A DNA stretch of 64,000 nt from Clostridium acidisoli DSM 12555. GTDB taxonomy: Bacteria; Bacillota; Clostridia; Clostridiales; Clostridiaceae. Positions 52,663 to 61,138 of the stretch are shown here, piece after piece (position 1 is the first letter of the stretch; each line of letters begins with the position of its first letter). The notes beneath the pieces are model-generated. The model was not told the origin of the DNA, made no database searches, and was given only the letters and a program-made list of their open reading frames with translations. The position numbers were made by a program, and so were the translations under genes. The stretch lies in contig NZ_FWXH01000002.1 in the NCBI RefSeq assembly GCF_900176305.1, positions 930,001 through 994,000 on the forward strand, given 5' to 3'.

Positions 52663-53066
52663 TGTAAATCATCCTCCTCATCAGCACCTTTATTTGGTCT
52701 ATGTGTACAAATGTCACATTTTTGTTTTCCAAATATCATTTCTGATGATTTCAATATTTCTTTTGACAAACTACTATAAGTCCCTGTTCTAATTGTTATT
52801 ACGTTTACATTTTTTGAATTTCATACTTCTAAGTTGTTACACTTATATATATAGCAATTGTCGTGCCAAAATAGTGTATTGTTTTTTATATTTCTGTTAA
52901 ATCTTTTAAAATAGCCGTTTTTTTATTTCAATTTTTTTAATATTTTAAAACACTAATACACTTTTTCATAATTTTAATACTCTAAGTCTATATATAGTAT
53001 TAAAATTTCTAAAATAAATTAGCTATATAAAAAAGTGTATCCTATTGTATTAATTAATTTAAATAC
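52663..53066. promoter_or_regulatory. PTS operon control region with nested dyads
   Basis: About 400 bp holds the sigma-54 promoter and, 100-190 bp upstream of it, two nested perfect inverted repeats: outer ATACACTTTTT/AAAAAGTGTAT (52956-52966, 53030-53040) and inner ATTTTAATAC/GTATTAAAAT (52971-52980, 52997-53006). These are well placed as the enhancer for the LevR-type activator; the outer pair might also end the levR transcript. A weaker cre-like sequence is near 52795-52810. Confidence 0.65.
52853..52868 (-). promoter_or_regulatory. Sigma-54 promoter of the mannose PTS operon
   Basis: On the minus strand TGGCACGACAATTGCT has the -24 element TGGCAC and the -12 element TTGCT at the correct spacing. 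It is about 190 bp upstream of the IIB start. The adjacent levR-type gene encodes a sigma-54 activator. Confidence 0.93.
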
Positions 53067-55859
53067 TTACTCAATCATTTCTGATAAATAATATATTTCA
53101 TCTTGATTTAAGCTTATATTTAAAGATTCTTTAAATATAATATTTGCTTCTTCTATAATCTTAACTAAATTAGAATTTAACTTTGTTATATCTCCTTTGT
53201 ATTTAAGTCCATCCCTTATAACCATTCTTTCTAGCGAGCAACCAATATGGACCATTATTCTTATTCTTGTAGCATTATTAAAATTAATTTTTGTTTTTTC
53301 TTCTAATACACTTACAAATTGATACAATACACTTATTATCTTTGATGGGTTTAAATACGTTAAAAATTGATTTAAACTGTCTTCGCACAAGTCTTTTGCA
53401 ACTATATTGCCATGATTACCTTGCACCTTAAAATTCTTTTTCTGTATTATATTCATAATTACATTTTCGCCTTGCCCGCTAATCAGCTCTTCAAGGGAAA
53501 TAAACGGTGCATCTATATTGGGATTTACAATACCAACCGATGCAATAATATTATGTTTTTTCTTAATAGTTCTTATTGTATTATTTATATCCTTTACACT
53601 CACAGGCAAAATTTCAATTTCTTCTTTTGTTGTATTAGTAACAATGTTTGTCACAAGCTCTTTTAGCTTCACTGCTGTCCCTTCACCTGTAGAACATATT
53701 GTTACAATCACATTTTTCTTACCTGAATGATTTTCTGTTTCTTCTTCCAAACTACTGTATCCTCTAAAATCTTTTAATGTATTGTATATACTATCTAAAT
53801 CCATATCCAAAATATTTGCTTTTCTAACAGCCTCAAGTACTAAAGAAGTTGTTACCATATCTATTGTCTTAACCTTTAAATCAGTTTTCTCCATTATTAT
53901 AGAATCAAAATTTGCAAGGGATCCCATGTCAACTAATAGAAGTATTCCTTTTCCCATATCAATTTCTCTAGCTTTTTCTATTATATCATCAAGTATTTGG
54001 GTTGGATTTACTTCAAGTGGCATATCTATTGCCTCTATTACTCCCTCTCCTAATAATTGCTTTGTAACATTTACCATACTGCTAGCTGTGCTACTACCAT
54101 GTGCTGCTACAATTATTGCAACATGTTGATTTGTTTGTTCTTCAGTAATTGAACTAATTAGAAGTGTCAAATATATCACCTCAATTTTAGGTACAACTAC
54201 ATCATATCTCTTTTCAAGCATTCCTTTAATCTCAACTGCAATATTAAATTCTGTTCGCTTGTCATTTATTATTCCTTCTATATTAGTATATTTAAGATTC
54301 TTGTGATTACTTAATCTATTTAAAAATGAGCTTAAATGAAGACTTAATGCATACAAAAACCTATCATTTAAATTTCTTTTTAATTTTTTTTCAATTTTAT
54401 TCATTACTTCTTCAGAAAAATCAAGTATATCCTCATCTACAATTTTTAATATTTTATTCCTACCATCCTCATCATTTTTTACTTTATTGTAAAATGATTT
54501 AATATGCACATTAATATCTGTAGTAATAAAATTATTTATGTATTCATCATCAGCTCCACCATCTTTTAAAATTGCAGCTTTATCTTCTATTATTTTATAT
54601 AAGTTAAATGGAGGATCATATGGATCCTTATCAATTAACATATTATGCCCTTCTGGTGTTATTATTATTTGCGAATCTAAATACTCAGATATGGCCTCCA
54701 TCTCTTTCCTTTTACCACTTAAGTGAAACAAACCACTTTTTATATCTGATGGAAGTGATTTAAAATTTATTTCAATATAATCCTTATTATTAATACTCTT
54801 TAAAAAAGCAGTTGCACATACAAGCTGTATATTTGATTTCATCTGTCCGATATTACCATATGAAGTACTGCCTATAATTGCCTTAACAGCCTCATCTTCT
54901 ATCTTGATTACTTTATTTACTCTGTGTGCCTCATTTGATATCAAAAACTTAATCAAATCAACTTTATCTTTTATAGATCTCTTTTCAAAACTAGGAATTG
55001 TTATTATTATAGGTATTCTTCTTATAAAGGTTTTTAAAAGCGATGAATTAGGATCTTCTGTAGTTGCCCCAATTATCAAAACAGAAGACTCTCTATTTCT
55101 TTCAGTTTCCCCTAATCTGTTAAACTTTCCTGTATCCATAAAATAAAATAACATTTCTTGGCCTTCTGGAGGAAGCCTGTGTATTTCATCTAAAAATAAA
55201 ATACCTCTGTTTGCCTTCTCAACAATTCCTGCTTTTTCACTATCTGCTCCCGTGTACGCTCCTTTAATATGACCAAATAGATGCGAAATCAAAAGTTGTG
55301 GATTGTTATAATAATCAGCACAGTTAAACACTATAAATGGAGCATCTTCACTCAATCTATTTACGTATTTGGCTTGATTGTACATCATGTTTGCAAATAA
55401 AGTTTTACCAACACCAGTTTGACCAACAATTAAAGTATGAAGACCATTAGGTGGATATAATATAGCTGCTTTTGCCTGTTCAATTTGATTTCTTAAACTT
55501 CCACTTGCACCAATAAGTCTATCAAATGGGGAGTTTTCTTCTGCAATTGTTTCTACTTCTTTTTCTTCCCCTATTATTTCATCTATAGCTTTTATTTCTA
55601 TGGGTCCCTCTGAAAGTTTTTTACCTAGCAACCTCTCAATACATTTTTTATCAATATATAGTACTGGCCGAGTTCTTATCTTTATTATTTTACCCTGTCT
55701 TGATAGTTCATTTAATTCCATACTCACGTTATTTCTTAATATATTTAGATTTTCAGATATTTCTGTTGAACTTAATCCAATTTTTTCCTTAAGAGTATCA
55801 ATATCAAAGGTTTCACTTTGCTTTAAAATATAATCATATATCTTTTCTATTCTTTTCAA
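53067..55859 (-). CDS. levR: LevR-type sigma-54 dependent activator with PTS domains
   Basis: A 930-residue activator. The order is an N-terminal winged HTH (about residues 1-90), a AAA+ domain (about 105-345), a first PRD (about 455-560), an EIIA-Man-like domain (about 575-700), an EIIB-like domain (about 720-815) and a second PRD to the end. In the AAA+ part, Walker A is VGQTGVGKTLFAN, the sigma-54 loop is GAYTGA (a GAFTGA variant) and Walker B is GILFLDEIHRLP. His residues in the PRDs (for example ALSLHLSSFLNRLSNHK) are candidate phosphorylation sites. The start is TTG at 55859 after AGGAGG. It activates the downstream PTS operon. Confidence 0.95.
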   Translation of the reverse strand: MKRIEKIYDYILKQSETFDIDTLKEKIGLSSTEISENLNILRNNVSMELNELSRQGKIIKIRTRPVLYIDKKCIERLLGKKLSEGPIEIKAIDEIIGEEKEVETIAEENSPFDRLIGASGSLRNQIEQAKAAILYPPNGLHTLIVGQTGVGKTLFANMMYNQAKYVNRLSEDAPFIVFNCADYYNNPQLLISHLFGHIKGAYTGADSEKAGIVEKANRGILFLDEIHRLPPEGQEMLFYFMDTGKFNRLGETERNRESSVLIIGATTEDPNSSLLKTFIRRIPIIITIPSFEKRSIKDKVDLIKFLISNEAHRVNKVIKIEDEAVKAIIGSTSYGNIGQMKSNIQLVCATAFLKSINNKDYIEINFKSLPSDIKSGLFHLSGKRKEMEAISEYLDSQIIITPEGHNMLIDKDPYDPPFNLYKIIEDKAAILKDGGADDEYINNFITTDINVHIKSFYNKVKNDEDGRNKILKIVDEDILDFSEEVMNKIEKKLKRNLNDRFLYALSLHLSSFLNRLSNHKNLKYTNIEGIINDKRTEFNIAVEIKGMLEKRYDVVVPKIEVIYLTLLISSITEEQTNQHVAIIVAAHGSSTASSMVNVTKQLLGEGVIEAIDMPLEVNPTQILDDIIEKAREIDMGKGILLLVDMGSLANFDSIIMEKTDLKVKTIDMVTTSLVLEAVRKANILDMDLDSIYNTLKDFRGYSSLEEETENHSGKKNVIVTICSTGEGTAVKLKELVTNIVTNTTKEEIEILPVSVKDINNTIRTIKKKHNIIASVGIVNPNIDAPFISLEELISGQGENVIMNIIQKKNFKVQGNHGNIVAKDLCEDSLNQFLTYLNPSKIISVLYQFVSVLEEKTKINFNNATRIRIMVHIGCSLERMVIRDGLKYKGDITKLNSNLVKIIEEANIIFKESLNISLNQDEIYYLSEMIE

Positions 55860-55872
55860 TTAGATTTCCTCC

Positions 55873-55918
55873 TATAATAATATTGATACACTATTTTTAT
55901 TGTATCAATATTATTATA
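55873..55918 (-). promoter_or_regulatory. Perfect 18-bp inverted repeat abutting the levR Shine-Dalgarno
   Basis: Arms at 55873-55890 and 55901-55918 (TATAATAATATTGATACA and its exact complement) enclose ten bases. The proximal arm ends within one base of the SD (complement at 55868-55873). There is no T run. It may be an operator for autoregulation or an mRNA hairpin that affects translation of levR. Confidence 0.65.
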
Positions 55919-55994
55919 GAAGTTATATGTATAAGTTTCAATGCTACAATTTTATGTATTAGTGATTTGTTTAATAAATAAAATTTTTTATTCG

Positions 55995-56605
55995 TAATAG
56001 TTAGAAATTGCGAAGTAAGTAGGTTAAAGAATTAACGGTAATGCCGTTAATGGTGAGAGAATTTGCTTTCAGCAAAAGGTTTATGATGATTTTTCTACGC
56101 TATGCTGCGAAAAATCTTTGAACTTAAATGTATAATAATCTGAAGTATGTTGCCATTCATTTTTTTGACCGAAGGTCGTAATGTTTAGCGTATGAGTATT
56201 TATTAGCATATTAACCAATAATATGAACACTAAAGGCTACGCCTAAAAGCAAAACCTACGGTTAAAATATATTGTAGAGTTGTCTCTAAATATTAAGACA
56301 TATAAACTTTCAGGTGGAGCTTTTTGCCATCTGAAAGTTAGAAATCGTTATCCAGAGACGTAGCAGCCGTTATCTCCCACTTTGAAGAAGATGGGAGTGT
56401 TACGGATGGTAGTCATCGGATAAATTAATTATTTTTCCGACCTAAGGAGGAAAAATTTCCTTGACCTGTTACGTAAGTAACTTCTCTCACCTTTTACGGC
56501 TTTAGCCTCGTCAAATCTTTCCTCTAGCCGAAGGCTTTCTTTAATCTTTTTATCTAGCTTTAGCTACGATAAAATTCTTTAGTCCTTGCTTCGTAATCTC
56601 TTTGT
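55995..56605 (+). ncRNA. Large ornate structured RNA candidate, about 600 nt
   Basis: No gene fits this interval but it is dense in base pairing. The ends close by a helix of about 25 bp: 56007-56019 with 56585-56597 (13 bp, two G-U), then 56022-56033 with 56573-56584 (12 bp). A second long-range helix pairs GGTGAGAGAA (56052-56061) with TTCTCTCACC (56482-56491). Inside lie a GTCTCT/AGAGAC stem (56282-56287, 56354-56359) around a 13-bp hairpin (56305-56317, 56327-56339), CTCCCA/TGGGAG inside CCGT/ACGG (about 56367-56406), TTTATC-TAGC/GCTA-GATAAA, GACCGAAGGTC, GTTACGTAAGTAAC and several more. All G-U pairs are valid on the plus strand and become A-C mismatches on the minus, so it is read rightward. 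Known large families (ROOL, OLE, GOLLD) or an undescribed one are possible. Confidence 0.75.
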
Positions 56606-56626
56606 ATTATGATTCAACATAATTAC

Positions 56627-57472
56627 TCAGCAACCTGTATTAAGTATAAATTTATCTATAACTTTTGCAACTCCGTCATTATCATTAGTATCTGTTATAT
56701 AATCTGCCTTGCTTTTAACAAGTTCTGTGCCATTTCCCATTGCAACTCCAAGTCCAGCATATTCTATCATGGATAAATCATTTTGACTATCTCCAATAGT
56801 TATTATTTCATCCCTTTTAATATTGTAGTATTTAGCTAGAGCTTCAACTGCTTGTCCCTTTGATACACAACTTGAAGTTATCTCAATATTTTTTTTACTT
56901 GAACTTACGATTTCTAATGTTTTTACTTTTTTAAATTCTTCTTTTGAGCCATTAAGTTTTTGTTCATTAATATTTATTATTTCACATTTTATAATATCTT
57001 CATCGTTTTTTTCTATATATTTAAGTAATTTATCGGTTGATATGTATTTTATGCTCATTTTGCCGTCTTCAGCATTTATCATTGACTTTAAGAAAAGATA
57101 TTTTGTTATTATATACACAAACCTACTAGAGCAAATTATACTATTGTGAGTATTTAAATTTACTTTTAGTTTATGTTTTTCACAAATATCTATAATTTTT
57201 TTTAAATTATAAGCTCCAAGCTTGTTTTTATAAATAACTTTATCTTCTGTTTTTTCTTTTATAATCGCTCCATTAGAAGCTATAACCGGTGATTTTACTC
57301 CAATTAAATTTGAATAAAAAGCAGCATTATTATACACTCTCCCAGTAGCAATAACAACATGTACACCTAATTCATGTGCTTTTCTAATAGCATTTTTTGT
57401 ATATTCGCTTACTATCTTCTTTCTATTTAAAAGTGTTCCATCCATGTCAATACACAATAATTTATATTTCAT
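56627..57472 (-). CDS. Cof-type HAD-superfamily phosphatase
   Basis: A 281-residue HAD hydrolase of the Cof group, related to the one at 8067-8852. Motif I is CIDMDGTLLNRKK near residue 7, motif II is VIATGRVYNNAAF near residue 42, and motif IV is TIGDSQNDLSMIEYAG near residue 230. The C2 cap is between. It acts on sugar phosphates or phosphorylated cofactors. The start is ATG 57472 after AGGTGATAG. It converges on the large RNA region. Confidence 0.9.
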   Translation of the reverse strand: MKYKLLCIDMDGTLLNRKKIVSEYTKNAIRKAHELGVHVVIATGRVYNNAAFYSNLIGVKSPVIASNGAIIKEKTEDKVIYKNKLGAYNLKKIIDICEKHKLKVNLNTHNSIICSSRFVYIITKYLFLKSMINAEDGKMSIKYISTDKLLKYIEKNDEDIIKCEIININEQKLNGSKEEFKKVKTLEIVSSSKKNIEITSSCVSKGQAVEALAKYYNIKRDEIITIGDSQNDLSMIEYAGLGVAMGNGTELVKSKADYITDTNDNDGVAKVIDKFILNTGC

Positions 57473-57580
57473 TTCTATCACCTACACAATTTATTTAACT
57501 TCTGCAAATGTACCTATTTTAGAATTATAACATAAAATATTGTGCTTCTATTTTAACTACACTTTAAGTTTATATTAATT

Positions 57581-58078
57581 TTAACTGTTGAGAAACCATA
57601 TTGCAAAATTCAAAACTCCTGCAAATGAAACCCATAAAATATATGGTATCATTAACCAGCCTGCAATTTTGTCAATTTTAAAAAATTCAAAGGTTGTTAG
57701 CATTATAAATACAAGTAACAAAAGCAATTCTACAAACGCAAGCCCATATAGTCTAAATCTAAAAAATATAATTGTCCATAAGAAATTTAAAAACAATTGT
57801 ATTCCATACAATACTAGTGCTTTTTTAGTATCTTTACCTGCTTTTCCTTGCTGACATATTCTATATGCAGCAAGCCCCATAAGTATGTATAAAACTGTCC
57901 AAACAATTGGGAACACCCAGGCCGGTGGTGCAAATATTGGTTTTGTAAAAGTTTCATAATCTTTCATATTACTCATTCCTAGGAATCCACTTAAGCCCCC
58001 TACCGCTAAAGCTATAAATACACTTAAAATAAGATCAACTATTTTAACTTTCCCACCTACTTTTAATATCCCAAACAC
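57581..58078 (-). CDS. TspO/MBR family membrane protein
   Basis: A five-helix membrane protein of the TspO/translocator family, which binds porphyrins and related ligands. Diagnostic segments are TKPIFAPPAWVFPIVWTVLYILMG near residue 46, QLFLNFLWTIIFFRFRLYGLAFVELL near residue 90 and the end PYILWVSFAGVLNFAIWFLN. The frame is open to 58138; I place the start at GTG 58078, giving about 165 residues as in the family, with AAAGGGGAAG upstream, but the exact start is unsure. Confidence 0.88.
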   Translation of the reverse strand: MFGILKVGGKVKIVDLILSVFIALAVGGLSGFLGMSNMKDYETFTKPIFAPPAWVFPIVWTVLYILMGLAAYRICQQGKAGKDTKKALVLYGIQLFLNFLWTIIFFRFRLYGLAFVELLLLLVFIMLTTFEFFKIDKIAGWLMIPYILWVSFAGVLNFAIWFLNS

Positions 58079-58150
58079 TTTGATGCACTTCCCCTTTTTA
58101 TTATTTAGTAACCTCATGAAATTATATTTATTGAGCATCCAATTATATAC

Positions 58151-60379
58151 CTAAATCAAGTGACTTTTTTCTCCAGTATAACAAATTATTAATCTATGAA
58201 GAGCTCTAGTGCATGCTATATAAAGCAATCTTCTATCCAATTTGCTGCTATAATTTTTATTTGATACATCATAAATTATAACCGCATCAAATTCTAAACC
58301 TTTTGCCATATAAGTTGAAACAATAACTGTACCCTTTTTAACTTCTCTATCATTTTCACTTAGTCCATTCACCTTAATTAATTTGCTTAAATTTTTATAT
58401 GCTTCATTCTTCTGTTCTTCCGTTTTACATATAATACCTACAGATTCAAAACCATCCTCATAACATTTTTTTAAAGCACTAACTATCTCATTATTAATGT
58501 CATTAAAATTATTCTTATGGAAGATTAGCGGCTCTTCTTCATGCCTTATAAAAGGTTCTATTCCATCGCTACTTTCTAATAATTTTCGAGAAAATAAATT
58601 TATTTCATAAGAAGATCTATAACTCTTTTTTAAGGATAATTTAGTCCATTTATTTTTGTTTAATATATGAATTATTTCATTATATATATTATTGTTTTTT
58701 TCTTTTTCAACTATTTGATTATAGTCACCTAATACTGTGTATCTTGCATTTTTAAATAGCATGCTAAATATCTTATATTGAATTGGATAATAATCCTGTG
58801 CTTCATCAATAACAACCTGCCTAATCTCTTCATAAGCTTCATTTCCGCCTATAATTAATTTAATATATAATATTGGGGCACAATCTTCAAATTCCACGTA
58901 TCCATTTTTAATTCTACTGTAAGTTTCTGATAACACCTCTTCTATATTTTGTGGCAGTTTTATTCCATATGAAAGCCTATAAAACAGTTCTTTTTTACAG
59001 AACAGTATTTTATACATTTCAAAATAATCTACAATTGTAAAACTCCTTATATCTCTTAATGTGCTTTTGAATTTTTTTATTGATAAAAGTCTGCTAAAAG
59101 CTTTTGCATCAAATTCATGCCAAGGATACTGCCTAACAATCTGTTCAAGTTTTGATACTCTTCCTTTTCTCATAGGCTGAATTTTATATAATATCCTGTT
59201 CTCCATTCTTTTAAGTCTTCTACATATAGGCATATTAATTTTATTATTAAGAAACTCATTTTTTAACTCTTGTCTTGTTTCTACAATAGTTCCATCATAA
59301 GAAATATCCTTAAAATTTATTAAATTATGTTCATAATATTTTATAAATCTATCTAAAATTGTAACAAAATCCATAGAGCCTTTAAATGTAATATTGTCCG
59401 TTTTCGTTTTCCTTTTATCAAAGTTTTTTTCATTAATTATATTTTCTAAAACTTCATTTCTAGTTTGTATTTTAAATCTGTTTCCAAAAGTCTTCTTTAT
59501 TATTTCATCATAAGTTATTTCCCTTACATTTTCTTCTCCAAGTTCAGGTAAAACATCAGAAATATAGTTACTAAAAATAGAATTGGGGGATATTATCACT
59601 ATATTATTTGATTCTAATTTTTTTCCTAAATAAGCATAAAGGAGAAATGCAATTCTGTGCAAAGCTATAGAAGTTTTCCCACTACCAGCTGTTCCTTGAA
59701 CAATTAATAATTCATTTTCAATATCTCTTATAATTATGTCTTGCTCTTTTTGAATTGTTTCTACTATATTTTTCATTTTATTTGAGGAATTATTACCCAA
59801 TACCTGCTGAAGTATTTCATCATTAATTCCAGTACTGCTGTCAAAATAATATTTTAGCTTTGATTTTTCAATCTTGTATTGTCTTTTTATCATAATTTCA
59901 CCATTAATATTTCCAACTGGTGATTTATATGTTGCTCCTCCTATTTCATGCCTATAGAACATACTAGCTACAGGTGATCTCCAATCATAAACATATATTT
60001 CGTTTGTTTTATTATCCATAATATTAAATCTGCCTATATATATTTTTTCCTTTTCTTCATAACTATCTTCAATAAAATCAAATCTTCCAAAGTAGGGGGA
60101 TGATATACTTTTTTTATATTTTTTCAATTCCTTTTGACCTAAATAAAAATTTCTATTGGCCGTCTCTACTGCAAAAAGTTGAACATTAATATCTGCCATC
60201 TTATCACTGTCATTAGAAAAATGTGCGCTATTTTCCCACATCTCTTTACCTGCTGCTCTAAATTTATTTAATTTTTCATCAAACTCAATTTCAAGTGTTT
60301 TAATACTGTCCTTTACAAATTTTAGAGTGTTGTCTAGATACCTTTCTTCTAATTCCTTTTCATTGTTCAATTTTGACAT
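58151..60379 (-). CDS. helD: HelD-like RNA polymerase-associated helicase, second copy
   Basis: A 742-residue superfamily 1 helicase, similar in layout to 44027-46309 but clearly diverged. The N-terminal coiled coil covers about residues 3-80. Walker A is VQGTAGSGKTSIALHRIAFL near residue 220, Walker B is QVVIDEAQDYYPIQ near residue 525, and the C-terminal motifs GLEFDAVIIYDVSNKNY and LLYIACTRALHRL are present. The start is ATG 60379 after TTTGGAGGAAG. Two HelD paralogues per genome are known in Firmicutes. Single gene. Confidence 0.9.
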   Translation of the reverse strand: MSKLNNEKELEERYLDNTLKFVKDSIKTLEIEFDEKLNKFRAAGKEMWENSAHFSNDSDKMADINVQLFAVETANRNFYLGQKELKKYKKSISSPYFGRFDFIEDSYEEKEKIYIGRFNIMDNKTNEIYVYDWRSPVASMFYRHEIGGATYKSPVGNINGEIMIKRQYKIEKSKLKYYFDSSTGINDEILQQVLGNNSSNKMKNIVETIQKEQDIIIRDIENELLIVQGTAGSGKTSIALHRIAFLLYAYLGKKLESNNIVIISPNSIFSNYISDVLPELGEENVREITYDEIIKKTFGNRFKIQTRNEVLENIINEKNFDKRKTKTDNITFKGSMDFVTILDRFIKYYEHNLINFKDISYDGTIVETRQELKNEFLNNKINMPICRRLKRMENRILYKIQPMRKGRVSKLEQIVRQYPWHEFDAKAFSRLLSIKKFKSTLRDIRSFTIVDYFEMYKILFCKKELFYRLSYGIKLPQNIEEVLSETYSRIKNGYVEFEDCAPILYIKLIIGGNEAYEEIRQVVIDEAQDYYPIQYKIFSMLFKNARYTVLGDYNQIVEKEKNNNIYNEIIHILNKNKWTKLSLKKSYRSSYEINLFSRKLLESSDGIEPFIRHEEEPLIFHKNNFNDINNEIVSALKKCYEDGFESVGIICKTEEQKNEAYKNLSKLIKVNGLSENDREVKKGTVIVSTYMAKGLEFDAVIIYDVSNKNYSSKLDRRLLYIACTRALHRLIICYTGEKSHLI

Positions 60380-60486
60380 TATATCTTCCTCCAAAAAAAC
60401 TATTGACATTTATATTTGTTTTATGTTATGATACTATTGATAATTATAAATATTTTTATATACATGTCTAATTATTAATTATAAAC

Positions 60487-60530
60487 AAAAAGTGCACTCA
60501 TGTAAACCATGAATACACTTTTATTTTTTT
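60487..60530 (-). terminator. Terminator of the carbonic anhydrase-like gene
   Basis: AAAAGTG(C)A/T-rich arms AAAAGTG-CATG and CATG-CACTTTT pair around TAAAC; the minus strand continues with TTTTTG. It lies just after the stop at 60537. Confidence 0.75.
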
Positions 60531-60536
60531 GAGGAT

Positions 60537-61076
60537 TTATTCCTCAATCATATATATAAGATTGTCTTCTACATTATATAACAGCGGAGCAATTAAAATG
60601 CTTGGATACAATTTTCTTAATCTGTTAACTTCACTTATAGCAAAATTCACTTCATTACCAATTTCGCAAATAGGAGCAAAACTATTAAAATAATCTTCAG
60701 CATGAATTGCCTTCCATCCCGTAGCCTTTGTTATTCCATTAACTATAGCCTCTTTTCTTCCTGCTAAATTTACCATGCCGCAATCACTATGTACAATTAT
60801 GGCAATAGCTTTAGCCCCTCCAAATCCAAGAGCATATGAAACATAAAAATCGCTATTATGTAAGTTTCCGCCGCCTGTTCTAATTACATAAGCAAAATTC
60901 TGAGGAATATTAATTTGTATTCTATTATCCATACAAGTACCAATTAGCAATTCCGGAACTTTAACCTTATCACAACTTTTATTTAAATTATGATATTCTA
61001 GAAGTTTACTAATTGGAGTGTTTTTATATTTATTCAAAATATCATCTTTATATGTTACTTTTATAAGTTTATTCAT
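60537..61076 (-). CDS. Beta-class carbonic anhydrase-like protein
   Basis: A 179-residue protein with the zinc site of beta carbonic anhydrases: Cys48-x-Asp50-x-Arg52 (GTCMDNR), and His96-x-x-Cys99 (HSDCGM). The VIRTGGGNL loop near residue 64 replaces the usual RNAG motif. It interconverts CO2 and bicarbonate, or belongs to the related non-classical subgroup; the Asp-Arg pair is intact. ATG follows GGAGGAAC. Single gene, upstream of the metI/metC-like pair in the other sense of transcription order. Confidence 0.85.
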   Translation of the reverse strand: MNKLIKVTYKDDILNKYKNTPISKLLEYHNLNKSCDKVKVPELLIGTCMDNRIQINIPQNFAYVIRTGGGNLHNSDFYVSYALGFGGAKAIAIIVHSDCGMVNLAGRKEAIVNGITKATGWKAIHAEDYFNSFAPICEIGNEVNFAISEVNRLRKLYPSILIAPLLYNVEDNLIYMIEE

Positions 61077-61138
61077 AGTTCCTCCATTAAAAACACTAAA
61101 TTTTTAATAGATATTATATCATAAAATTCAATTATATC

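Noticed and set aside
56007-56600. CRISPR array or integron-like repeats at 56 kb
   Set aside because: The short palindromes (GCCGAAGGC, GCTTTAGC, GACCGAAGGTC) are all different and unevenly spaced, with no repeated unit; they are hairpins of one folded RNA.
55995-56605. RNase P RNA or tmRNA as the identity of the large RNA
   Set aside because: I cannot find the conserved RNase P cores (such as GAGGAAAGTCC) or a tRNA-like acceptor with a tag-coding frame.
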